A DNA stretch of 64,000 nucleotides from JBCCGR01 sp039029195 (GTDB taxonomy: Bacteria > Pseudomonadota > Alphaproteobacteria > Rhizobiales > Rhizobiaceae). Every line of letters starts with the position of its first letter. Position 1 is the stretch's first letter. The DNA lies in NCBI GenBank assembly GCA_039029195.1, contig JBCCGR010000018.1:1-64000 (forward strand), read 5' to 3'. Under the pieces are notes generated by a model, which did not search any database, was not told where the DNA came from, and saw only the letters and a list, made by a program, of their open reading frames with translations. Shown here one piece after another: positions 55,170-63,209 of the stretch. The position numbers and the translations under genes are program-made.

Positions 55170-56333
55170 ATGGACTTCTCCCTTAGCGAAGAGCAACGCC
55201 TGATCGTCGAGACGACCCGGTCGTTTGTGGAAAATGAACTCTACCCTCACGAACTGGAAATCGAGCGCACGGGTGTGCTGCGCCCCGAGCTGGTGGATGA
55301 AATCAAGGCAAAGGCCATTGAAGCTGGCCTTTATGCGGCGAACATGCCGGAAAATGTTGGTGGAGCCGGGCTCGATACGCTGACGTGGCTACTCTATGAA
55401 AAGGAGCTTGGCCGCGCCAACTATGCGCTGCATTGGACATGTGTCGCCCGACCGTCGAACATTCTTCTTGCCGGTACGAAAGACCAGCAGGAGAAATATC
55501 TCTTTCCCTGTATCCAGGGTGAAAAATCCGATTGTCTCGCCATGACGGAACCGGATGCGGGGTCCGACCTTCGTGGCATGAAGGCGAGTGCCGTAAAGGA
55601 TGGTGACGACTGGATCCTGAACGGCACAAAGCACTTTATTTCCCATGCCGATAGCGCGGATTTTGCCATTTGCTTCATGGCCACGGGCGGAGAGGAAACG
55701 CCCCGCGGACCAAAGAAGCTGATCACCGCCTTCTTTGTCGACAAAGGTCATCCGGGGTTCGAAGTGCGCGATGGTTACGCGAATGTCTCGCACCGCGGTT
55801 ACCCGAATTCAGTGTTGGAATTTGATGATTGTCGACTTCCGGCGGACGCCGTGCTTGGCGAAGTTCACAAGGGGTTTGATGTCGCCAATGAATGGTTGGG
55901 CGCGACCCGCCTCCAGGTGGCCTCGACCTGTCTTGGTCGCGCTGAGCGAGCGTTCAATCTTGCTGTAGAATGGGCGGCTGAACGTAAGCAATTCGGTCAG
56001 GCTATTGGAAAATATCAGGGCGTTTCGTTCAAGCTTGCTGACATGGCCACCCGCTTGAAGGCGTCAGAACTCATGGTCTGGGAAGCAGGCTGGAAATTCG
56101 ACGAAGGCACGGTCACAGACAGTGACATGGCCATGGCAAAGCTGATGGCAACCGAGATGCTGGCCTTTGTTGCCGACGAGGCAATCCAGATCCATGGTGG
56201 CATGGGTCTGATGGATGAACTTCCATTGGAGAGGATTTGGCGCGACGCCCGGGTTGAGCGAATTTGGGAAGGCACCAGCGAAATTCAGCGCCACATCATT
56301 TCCCGTGCTCTGCTCCGCCCACTGGGTGCATAA
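55170..56333 (+). CDS. Acyl-CoA dehydrogenase
   Basis: FAD-dependent 2,3-dehydrogenation of an acyl-CoA, 387 residues. Motifs: MTEPDAGSDLRGMKA (substrate), ERKQFGQAIGKYQG, IQIHGGMGLMDELPLERIW and the catalytic Glu in RIWEGTSEIQRHI (about 365). CGAGGG precedes the ATG. It is followed at once by an NDP-forming acyl-CoA synthetase and a CaiD-like hydratase, so its substrate is probably a short, possibly trimethylammonium acyl-CoA such as gamma-butyrobetainyl-CoA. Electrons pass to ETF. Substrate is inferred from context. Confidence 0.93.
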   Translation: MDFSLSEEQRLIVETTRSFVENELYPHELEIERTGVLRPELVDEIKAKAIEAGLYAANMPENVGGAGLDTLTWLLYEKELGRANYALHWTCVARPSNILLAGTKDQQEKYLFPCIQGEKSDCLAMTEPDAGSDLRGMKASAVKDGDDWILNGTKHFISHADSADFAICFMATGGEETPRGPKKLITAFFVDKGHPGFEVRDGYANVSHRGYPNSVLEFDDCRLPADAVLGEVHKGFDVANEWLGATRLQVASTCLGRAERAFNLAVEWAAERKQFGQAIGKYQGVSFKLADMATRLKASELMVWEAGWKFDEGTVTDSDMAMAKLMATEMLAFVADEAIQIHGGMGLMDELPLERIWRDARVERIWEGTSEIQRHIISRALLRPLGA

Positions 56334-58352
56334 GTGCAATCGCTTCAGCGAATGTTCCGGCCGCGCTCGGTGGCAGCGATTGGTGGGAACTGGGCAGAAA
56401 ACGTTGTCGAACAGTGCCTGAGGATGGGTTTCGATGGCAACATCTGGCCTGTTAGTCCTACCCGGGAGGCGATGCACGAGGTCGCCTGCTACAAATCCGT
56501 AAGTGACCTGCCGTCCCCACCTGACGTGGCCTTCGTCGGCGTCAATCGTCACCTGGCGATTGAAACGGTCTCCCAACTGCGAAAGTTGGGCTGTGGCGGG
56601 GTTGTGTGTTTTGCCTCCGGTTTCGCGGAATCGGGCGATACCGATCTACAGAAACAATTTGTGGCCGCTGCCGGCGACATGCCCGTGCTGGGCCCCAATT
56701 GCTACGGGATCATCAACTATCTTGATGGCGCGCTCGTTTGGCCAGACCAACATGGCGGACGCCGGGTTGAACGGGGTGTGGGGCTGATTTCCCAGTCCTC
56801 AAACATCGTCATCAATCTGTCGATGCAGCAGCGCGGCTTGCCGATTGCCTACATCGCCTGTGTGGGCAATCAGGCGCAGACTGGCCTCAACGAGATCGCT
56901 GAATTCATGATCTCTGATAAGCGGGTAACCGCAATCGGTCTTTATATTGAAGGTTTGACCGATGCTGAAGGGTTTGCGGCCATGGTGCAAAAGGCCAATG
57001 CCGCGGGAAAACAGGTTGTTCTGATCAAGGCGGGGCGCACGGAAGCATCTCAATCGGCAATCCGGTCGCACACCGCAAGCCTGGCAGGAGATGCGGTGAT
57101 CTCGTCTGCTTTTTTTCGTCAATGTGGGGCGATTGAAGTCACAACACCTGCCGACCTGACAGAAACTCTCAAAATTCTGCACGTCCATGGTTCATTGCCT
57201 GGCAACAAGCTCGCAACGATGTCCTCTTCCGGAGGAGAGGCTGGGCTGATTGCTGACCTCGGTTCTGAGCGGGACATCGTTTTCCCGGAGCCTACCGCGC
57301 AACAACGCAGCGATCTCAATGCGGTTTTGGGAGATCTGGTGGCGATTGCCAATCCGCTCGACTATCACACTTTCATCTGGGGCGACGAAGCCAAGATGCG
57401 CGATGTCTTCATAGCAATGATGAAGGGTGAGCAGAACCTCACCACGCTCGTCATGGACTATCCGAACGAAAAGCGCTGTTCGTGGGATGACTGGAAGCCA
57501 ACTGTGAGAGCATTCGAAGCCGCATCTAAAGAAACCGGTGCGCCCACTGCGATCTCGGTGACAATGTCGGAAAATCTGCCGGAAGACGAAGCCGATCGGC
57601 TGATTGCCCGGGGTATCGTGCCGATGTGTGGCCTGTCGGAAACCCTGAACGCATTTGAAGCTGCGGCATCCGCAAACAGCGGTGCCGACTGGTTGCCGCT
57701 CCGCATTTCAAAATGTGCTGAAGACGCATCCTTTTTGAGCGAAGATGCGGCCAAGTCCATCTTAAGGGAAGCTGGATTGCCAGTGCCGAATTCAGTCTCC
57801 GGACCGTCGCCCGCGCAGTGTGCGGAAGCTGGAAAAGCGCTAAATGCACCACTAGTTCTGAAAGGCATGGGCATTGCTCACAAAAGCGAAATGGGGGCCG
57901 TGCACCTCAACCTGTCACGCACAGATGTCGGGAATTGGCCGCTGATTGATAGGGCGACGTCCTATCTACTCGAAGAACAGATCGCCGATGGTGTTGCGGA
58001 ACTCATGGTGGGCTTGAGGCAGGTCGATCTTTATGGGATTGCGCTGACAATCGGGTTTGGTGGCACAAGTGCTGAATTGCTCAACGATACACAGACCCTT
58101 GTTCTGCCGGTGCCCCGCGACGATGTTGTAAAAGCTATGAATGATCTGAAGCTCTCGCCGCTGCTGAATGGTTATCGCGGCAAGCCGAAGGCGGATGTTG
58201 ATGCAGCGGTGGACATCATCGTTCGGCTTGCGGAACTCATCTGCAGCGATGCTTCAATCGAGGAAATTGAAATCAATCCGATCATCGTCAAACGGTTGGG
58301 GGAGGGAGCTGTGATCGCCGATGCCCTGATCCGCAGGAGAGAAACACAATGA
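56334..58352 (+). CDS. NDP-forming acyl-CoA synthetase (ACD type, single chain)
   Basis: Makes an acyl-CoA from acid, CoA and ATP, giving ADP and phosphate through a phospho-histidine. The 672-residue chain fuses the CoA-binding domain (RSVAAIGGNWAENVV), the ligase domains with the phospho-His site RSHTASLAGD, and the C-terminal ATP-grasp domain (LKGMGIAHKSEMGAVHLNL). Start is GTG directly after the upstream stop; an ATG six codons on is possible. It ends 4 bp past the start of the hydratase gene. It would activate the acid used by the flanking enzymes. Confidence 0.92.
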   Translation: MQSLQRMFRPRSVAAIGGNWAENVVEQCLRMGFDGNIWPVSPTREAMHEVACYKSVSDLPSPPDVAFVGVNRHLAIETVSQLRKLGCGGVVCFASGFAESGDTDLQKQFVAAAGDMPVLGPNCYGIINYLDGALVWPDQHGGRRVERGVGLISQSSNIVINLSMQQRGLPIAYIACVGNQAQTGLNEIAEFMISDKRVTAIGLYIEGLTDAEGFAAMVQKANAAGKQVVLIKAGRTEASQSAIRSHTASLAGDAVISSAFFRQCGAIEVTTPADLTETLKILHVHGSLPGNKLATMSSSGGEAGLIADLGSERDIVFPEPTAQQRSDLNAVLGDLVAIANPLDYHTFIWGDEAKMRDVFIAMMKGEQNLTTLVMDYPNEKRCSWDDWKPTVRAFEAASKETGAPTAISVTMSENLPEDEADRLIARGIVPMCGLSETLNAFEAAASANSGADWLPLRISKCAEDASFLSEDAAKSILREAGLPVPNSVSGPSPAQCAEAGKALNAPLVLKGMGIAHKSEMGAVHLNLSRTDVGNWPLIDRATSYLLEEQIADGVAELMVGLRQVDLYGIALTIGFGGTSAELLNDTQTLVLPVPRDDVVKAMNDLKLSPLLNGYRGKPKADVDAAVDIIVRLAELICSDASIEEIEINPIIVKRLGEGAVIADALIRRRETQ

Positions 58353-59131
58353 GCGAAGACATTCTGGTCCGCCGTGAAGGCGGCATTCTCGAAGTCACCT
58401 TGGCGCGAGGGAAGGCAAATGCCGTTGATCTGGCGACAAGCCGGGTTCTCGGCGACATCTTTGCAGAGTTCCGCGATGAACCGGACATGCGGGTGGCGAT
58501 CTATACAGGTCGGGGTGAGAAATTCTTCTGCCCGGGATGGGATCTGAAAGCCGCCGCCGATGGCGATGCGGTCGATGGAGACTACGGCGTTGGCGGCTTT
58601 GGAGGCCTTCAGGAACTTCGCGATCTGAACAAGCCGGTGATTGCCGCCATCAACGGGATTGCCTGCGGTGGCGGTTTGGAGATTGCGCTCTCCTGTGATC
58701 TCATTCTTGCGGCTGAACACGCGACGTTTGCATTGCCGGAAATCCGATCTGGTACGGTCGCCGACGCGGCATCCTGCAAGCTGCCCAAGCGTATTCCCTA
58801 TCACATTGCGATGGAACTGCTTCTCACCGGGCGATGGTTCGATGCGGAAGAGGCGAACCGTTGGGGTCTGGTGAACGAAATTTTGCCAGCCGACAAACTG
58901 CTGGAGCGGGCCTGGGAGCTTGCCCGGCACATCGAAACCGGACCGCCGCTTGTGATGGCGGCAATCAAGGAAGTGGTGCGCGAAGCCGAAGACCGAAAAT
59001 TTCAGGACGCCCTGAACAAGGTAACGCAGCGTCAGCTACGCACGGTGGATATACTATATGGAAGCGAAGATCAGCTTGAAGGCGCGCGCGCCTTTGCAGA
59101 AAAACGCGATCCTGTTTGGAAAGGGCGGTAG
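58349..59131 (+). CDS. caiD: CaiD-like enoyl-CoA hydratase, probably crotonobetainyl-CoA hydratase
   Basis: Hydrates an enoyl-CoA; crotonase fold, 260 residues. The sequence tracks E. coli CaiD closely in places: GEKFFCPGWDLKAAADG and the end AFAEKRDPVWKGR. The CaiD catalytic residues fall at the same numbers, Glu111 in GGGLEIAL and Glu131 in FALPEIRSG. This supports a carnitine or gamma-butyrobetaine pathway. It overlaps the synthetase by 4 bp, so the three genes are one operon. A general short-chain hydratase cannot be excluded. Confidence 0.88.
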   Translation: MSEDILVRREGGILEVTLARGKANAVDLATSRVLGDIFAEFRDEPDMRVAIYTGRGEKFFCPGWDLKAAADGDAVDGDYGVGGFGGLQELRDLNKPVIAAINGIACGGGLEIALSCDLILAAEHATFALPEIRSGTVADAASCKLPKRIPYHIAMELLLTGRWFDAEEANRWGLVNEILPADKLLERAWELARHIETGPPLVMAAIKEVVREAEDRKFQDALNKVTQRQLRTVDILYGSEDQLEGARAFAEKRDPVWKGR

Positions 59132-59154
59132 GCGCGCGTTCGATCCGGATCAAT

Positions 59155-59182
59155 GGATTGCGGCCCAAAAAGACCGCAATCC
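59155..59182. terminator. Hairpin between convergent genes
   Basis: GGATTGCGG-N10-CCGCAATCC, a perfect nine-base stem, lies between the convergent hydratase and thioredoxin-like genes. Its loop holds five A (T on the minus strand). It is a likely bidirectional terminator. Confidence 0.65.
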
Positions 59183-59190
59183 TAGCCACT

Positions 59191-59679
59191 CTACAAAAGC
59201 TGTAAGAACGCATTTTTCAACGCAAGGCTTGATCGCTGGCCACGCAATGTGTGTTTCAGACGACCATTTTTGTCGAACAACAACAGGGTCACATGCGGGA
59301 CTCCGTATCTGTTGGCAAAGGATTTGCCCTCCGTCGTGCGGATGTTGGCAACCACATAGTTGATCTTATCCGTTCCTAAATCATCCAGTGCGGCCAGTGT
59401 TTCCTTCTGCAATGCCCGGCAGGACGGGCATTGTGGATCATGGATCTGAACCACACTTGGCGTTCCGTTGCCGACACGGGTTAGATCATGTTCATGCATC
59501 GTTGCCCGTACATGATCGACAACGAGAAACCCAAGTCCGCCCGCGATTCCCACTCCAACAAACAGATTGCGTACCTTTCGAAGGGTGGATCGTTTGCCGA
59601 TATCTGGCGCCGGTGTGTTGGTAGCAGGCGTGGGTTTTCTTCTGTTGCGGGGTTTTTGTTGACGTGGTGATTTCTTCAT
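59191..59679 (-). CDS. Membrane-anchored thioredoxin-like protein (CPSC)
   Basis: 162 residues: a basic, Pro/Lys-rich cytoplasmic tail, one membrane helix (about 38-56, VGVGIAGGLGFLVV) and a periplasmic thioredoxin fold with redox motif CPSC (Cys84, Cys87) in HDPQCPSCRALQ and cis-Pro in YGVPHVTLLL. It probably acts in periplasmic disulfide or reductive pathways. The ATG at 59679 follows GGGA; a TTG four codons upstream is less likely. Specific partner unknown. Confidence 0.83.
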   Translation of the reverse strand: MKKSPRQQKPRNRRKPTPATNTPAPDIGKRSTLRKVRNLFVGVGIAGGLGFLVVDHVRATMHEHDLTRVGNGTPSVVQIHDPQCPSCRALQKETLAALDDLGTDKINYVVANIRTTEGKSFANRYGVPHVTLLLFDKNGRLKHTLRGQRSSLALKNAFLQLL

Positions 59680-59814
59680 TGCTGTTCCCAATTGCAGACG
59701 CTGGTCGCATTGCGCTGAGCAACCGATCTGCTTTCCTGAAATTCTTAGTAGATGGCAGGCCTATTGGAGCCCGCGATGACCATGCACGACGATCAACGCG
59801 CACGGGTGTGGCAA

Positions 59815-60153
59815 TCAGGAAATGGGGGGGCGAAGATCCATATAAGAAAACAAAATATCGCGGAGTCGAGTTGCACCGGCGCTGAAATCTGCAGGCGCTT
59901 TGGGCGTAATGATTATGGTGAGAGAAATGACGGCTTTGCAGTCTGGTTTGCAGACAGACGCGCTCGATTTGAGAAACGAATCCGTTTGGCAGCAGCCGAC
60001 ATCATCAGGCAAATCCGCCAAGTCAGTGCCGACTTTGCCGCTCTGCAATACGGCAATCGCCTCTGCTTCATAAAGGTCATCTACCATGCCAGCCGCAAAT
60101 CCGCTGTGAACTGACGCGGCAAAAACGATGGCAATGAGCAAAAAGCGCAACAT
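59815..60153 (-). CDS. Small secreted four-cysteine protein
   Basis: 112 residues with a clear signal peptide (MLRFLLIAIVFAASVHSGFA, cut near AGMVDD). The mature protein has four cysteines (54, 55, 68, 72) in a CC...C...C pattern that suggests two disulfides. No domain is recognised. It lies upstream of the thioredoxin-like gene on the same strand (135 bp), so the thioredoxin could be its partner; this is inference. A ribosome site (GAAGAGAA) precedes the ATG. Confidence 0.65.
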   Translation of the reverse strand: MLRFLLIAIVFAASVHSGFAAGMVDDLYEAEAIAVLQSGKVGTDLADLPDDVGCCQTDSFLKSSASVCKPDCKAVISLTIIITPKAPADFSAGATRLRDILFSYMDLRPPIS

Positions 60154-60216
60154 TTCTCTTCGATAGCGAAACGCCGCCGGTCAACCAATCGTCAGGTTTT
60201 CAATTCTGTGTGAGTG

Positions 60217-60945
60217 TCACGCCTTTGACTCGGTCGCCTCTTTCAGCTTCTGCGCGGCCTTTTTAGACACAACAACAGTCACCACGAGAGTCGCGAGGAT
60301 ACCCACACCGAAGAGCACATATTTCAGGATGCTCATATCTCCTGCGCCAGCCGACGCACCAAGGTCTGCAATCCAGATGTAAAGGAGTGTGCCGGGCAAA
60401 ATGCCAAAGAAGGTGGCGATTGTGCTTGGCCAGAATCCGACCGGTGTAACGCCAAGGAACCAGTTTTGCAGTGAAAACGGGAATGCCGGTGAAAGCCGCA
60501 AAAGCAAGACGACGCGCCAACCTTCCTCGCGAATAGCCTCATTCACTGCACGGAACTTGGGATAGTCTTGGATTTTGGTTTGAACGCGTTCGTGGAACAC
60601 ATATCGGGCGGCAAGAAATGATATCGCTGCACCGATTGTTGCGGCGACCACGACAATTGGGAAACCCCAAAGACCGAAGGCCACACCGGCCGCCAGTGTC
60701 AAAGGTGAGCCCGGCACCAGCGCGAATGTGGCGAGTGCGTAGACCACAATGAATGCAATCACACCAAACGCGCCCTGGCTCTCGACCCAGGTCTGAAATG
60801 ACGCAATCCACTCCTGAACCGGAAGATAAGACCAGCCCGCAACCAGCGCGCCGAGCGCCAGCGCGATCAACGCCCAACGGGTCCATCCAGATTTTTTGAC
60901 AGGCTGTGTGTCTACCATTGTCGTAGCGTCGGCAATCGAATTCAT
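60217..60945 (-). CDS. TVP38/TMEM64 (DedA-like, VTT domain) membrane protein
   Basis: 242-residue inner-membrane protein with a short cytoplasmic N-terminus, a first helix (about 24-44) and the VTT/SNARE-associated core. Features are VPGSPLTLAAGVAFGLWGF, RLSPAFPFSLQNWFLG and the final helix LFGVGILATLVVTVVV. Family members are linked to lipid flipping and membrane integrity; the role here is unknown. It runs in the same direction as the secreted Cys protein, 63 bp away, and is divergent from gcdH. Confidence 0.92.
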   Translation of the reverse strand: MNSIADATTMVDTQPVKKSGWTRWALIALALGALVAGWSYLPVQEWIASFQTWVESQGAFGVIAFIVVYALATFALVPGSPLTLAAGVAFGLWGFPIVVVAATIGAAISFLAARYVFHERVQTKIQDYPKFRAVNEAIREEGWRVVLLLRLSPAFPFSLQNWFLGVTPVGFWPSTIATFFGILPGTLLYIWIADLGASAGAGDMSILKYVLFGVGILATLVVTVVVSKKAAQKLKEATESKA

Positions 60946-61222
60946 CTTGGACCCTGTGTTCTAACAACTCTTGCGCGGTGATGCGATTCACCATCATTCG
61001 CAAATGCTTGAGGCTCAGCGCCATCTTTCTCAGCGCAAAAGTATGAACAATTCAATGAATTGGGAGGGGTCTCACAGACAGTTGACGGAATGCCCCCGGT
61101 TCGTGAACGCACAGTGGTGCCACGAACTGCCTTGTGCACATGCCCTCGCACCGATATTGGTTTGCCAACGGGATATTGAGCGATGACCATGCTTTGGATC
61201 ATCGCCTCGGAAGGACAATTCG
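60946..61222. other. Divergent promoter region before gcdH
   Basis: About 277 bp without a gene. It has an inverted repeat GCGATGA...TCATCGC (61180-61205) just before the gcdH ribosome site, which could be an operator, and a direct repeat of CTCAGCGC near 61012-61040. Nothing else recognised. Confidence 0.4.
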
Positions 61223-62470
61223 ATGACACAATCAGCAGCCGTTCAAAACGATCATGAGCATGTCGCAACGCCAGAGTCAGCGCGGGCGAGAATGCCGCAA
61301 ATGAACTGGCAGGACCCGTTCCTGATCGAACAGCAGCTTTCCGAAGAAGAGCGTTTGGTGCGGGATACGGCTCACAATTTTGCAAAGGAACGTCTTGCAA
61401 CCCGTGTCACCGAAGCCAACCGTCATGAGGTCTTCGACCGGGACATCATGACCGAAATGGGTGAACTCGGGCTGCTCGGATCAACCATTCCCGAGCAATA
61501 TGGTGGCGCGGGTCTGAACTATGTCTGCTACGGTCTGGTTGCCCGTGAAGTGGAACGCATCGATTCCGGATATCGCTCCGCAATGTCGGTTCAGTCATCC
61601 CTCGTCATGCACCCGATCTTTGCCTATGGCAGCGAAGATCAACGCAACAAATATCTGCCAAAACTTGCCTCAGGCGAATGGGTTGGTTGTTTCGGTCTCA
61701 CCGAGCCGGATCATGGCTCTGATCCGGGCTCCATGATCACCCACGCCAAGAAAGTGGATGGCGGCTATCTGCTGTCCGGCGCCAAAAACTGGATCACGAA
61801 CTCACCAATCGCGGATGTGTTTGTGATCTGGGCCAAATCCGATCACCACGACGACAAGATCAAGGGTTTCGTGCTTGAAAAGGGCATGAAGGGCCTTGCC
61901 GCGCCGAAGATTGAGGGCAAGTTTTCGCTCCGTGCTTCGACCACTGGCATGATCCAGATGGACGAAGTGTTTGTGCCGGAAGAAAATCTGCTGCCTGAAG
62001 TTACTGGTCTTGCCGGACCATTCGGATGCCTCAACAGGGCCAGATATGGCATTTCCTGGGGCGCGATGGGTGCGGCTGAATTCTGCTGGCATGCGGCTCG
62101 CGAGTATACGCTTGAACGCAAGCAGTTTGGCAAGCCACTCGCCGCCAATCAGCTCATTCAAAAGAAATTGGCTGATATGCAGACCGAGATTTCCATCGGC
62201 CTGCAGGGGGCGTTGCGTCTTGGTCGATTGTTTGATGCGCACGAAGCTCCGGCGGAACTGATCTCGCTGATGAAGCGCAACAATTGCGGCAAGGCGCTCG
62301 ATATTGCCCGAATGTCCCGCGACATGCACGGGGGCAATGGCGTTTCTGACGAGTACGGCGTCATTCGCCATGTCATGAACCTGGAAGCGGTCAACACGTA
62401 CGAAGGTACTCACGACGTGCACGCCCTGATTCTCGGTCGGGCGCAGACCGGCCTTCAGGCTTTTATGTAA
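61223..62470 (+). CDS. gcdH: Glutaryl-CoA dehydrogenase
   Basis: FAD enzyme that oxidises and decarboxylates glutaryl-CoA to crotonyl-CoA in lysine, hydroxylysine and tryptophan breakdown. The 415-residue product has FGLTEPDHGSDPGSM, RASTTGMIQMDEVFVPEEN and the catalytic Glu in NTYEGTHDVHALILGRAQTG (about 394), a sequence almost diagnostic for this enzyme. AAGGA precedes the ATG. It is followed by a HAD phosphatase and a CocE-type hydrolase with no clear pathway link. Confidence 0.96.
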   Translation: MTQSAAVQNDHEHVATPESARARMPQMNWQDPFLIEQQLSEEERLVRDTAHNFAKERLATRVTEANRHEVFDRDIMTEMGELGLLGSTIPEQYGGAGLNYVCYGLVAREVERIDSGYRSAMSVQSSLVMHPIFAYGSEDQRNKYLPKLASGEWVGCFGLTEPDHGSDPGSMITHAKKVDGGYLLSGAKNWITNSPIADVFVIWAKSDHHDDKIKGFVLEKGMKGLAAPKIEGKFSLRASTTGMIQMDEVFVPEENLLPEVTGLAGPFGCLNRARYGISWGAMGAAEFCWHAAREYTLERKQFGKPLAANQLIQKKLADMQTEISIGLQGALRLGRLFDAHEAPAELISLMKRNNCGKALDIARMSRDMHGGNGVSDEYGVIRHVMNLEAVNTYEGTHDVHALILGRAQTGLQAFM

Positions 62471-62492
62471 CGTCAAGATCGGAACAAAGCGC

Positions 62493-63209
62493 GTGGCGAT
62501 CCGGGGTATTTTGTTCGACAAGGACGGCACGCTGCTCGATTTTGAGCCAACCTTCGCGCCAGCCTGTTCTGCTGTTCTTCTTGAGCTCGCTGATGATGAT
62601 GCGGCCAAGCTGAGCCGCCTTGAAGAGATCAGCCAGTTTCGGGTGAGCGATGGATCGTTCTCTCAAGGCTCGGTCCTGATTGCGGGGTCACTCCGTGATA
62701 TCAGTGACGCTTGGGAGACGGTGCTGAACACTGGAGATGCCGACGCGCTCGAAGCCCGGGTGGATCAGCTTTTCATCAGGTTCACCACCGAAACGGCAAC
62801 GCCGTTTGACGGCACCGCCGAGATTCTCGGCACTCTGCAAATGCGGGGAATAGAACTGGGTGTTGCGACAAATGACAGTGTGGAAGCTGCCCGCATGCAT
62901 CTTGATGCGACGGAGCTGACAGGGTTTTTTCCCTTTGTTGCGGGGTTTGATTCAGGTTTTGGCACCAAGCCTGAACCGGGAATGATCGCCGCTTTTGTGG
63001 ATCACATTGGTTGCGATATCAGCGAAGTGCTGATGGTCGGTGACAGCGACCGCGACCTTCAGGCGGCGAAAAATGCAGGCGTTGTGGGCATCGGTGTCGC
63101 CACGGGCATGACAGATCGAAGAGTGCTTGAACAACTCACGCCATATGTTCTTGATGGCATTTGGCAGCTACCGGATTTTCTGGCGTCGACTGAGGCATTC
63201 CGTAAATGA
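62493..63209 (+). CDS. HAD family hydrolase, phosphoglycolate-phosphatase-like
   Basis: Small-molecule phosphatase, 238 residues. Motif I FDKDGTLLDF (nucleophile Asp), motif II ATNDS, Lys in GTKPEPGM and motif IV GDSDRDLQAAKNA are complete. The start is GTG with GGAAC upstream. It overlaps the CocE gene by four bases (ATGA), so the two are co-translated. Substrate unknown; phosphoglycolate or similar is likely. Confidence 0.9.
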   Translation: MAIRGILFDKDGTLLDFEPTFAPACSAVLLELADDDAAKLSRLEEISQFRVSDGSFSQGSVLIAGSLRDISDAWETVLNTGDADALEARVDQLFIRFTTETATPFDGTAEILGTLQMRGIELGVATNDSVEAARMHLDATELTGFFPFVAGFDSGFGTKPEPGMIAAFVDHIGCDISEVLMVGDSDRDLQAAKNAGVVGIGVATGMTDRRVLEQLTPYVLDGIWQLPDFLASTEAFRK

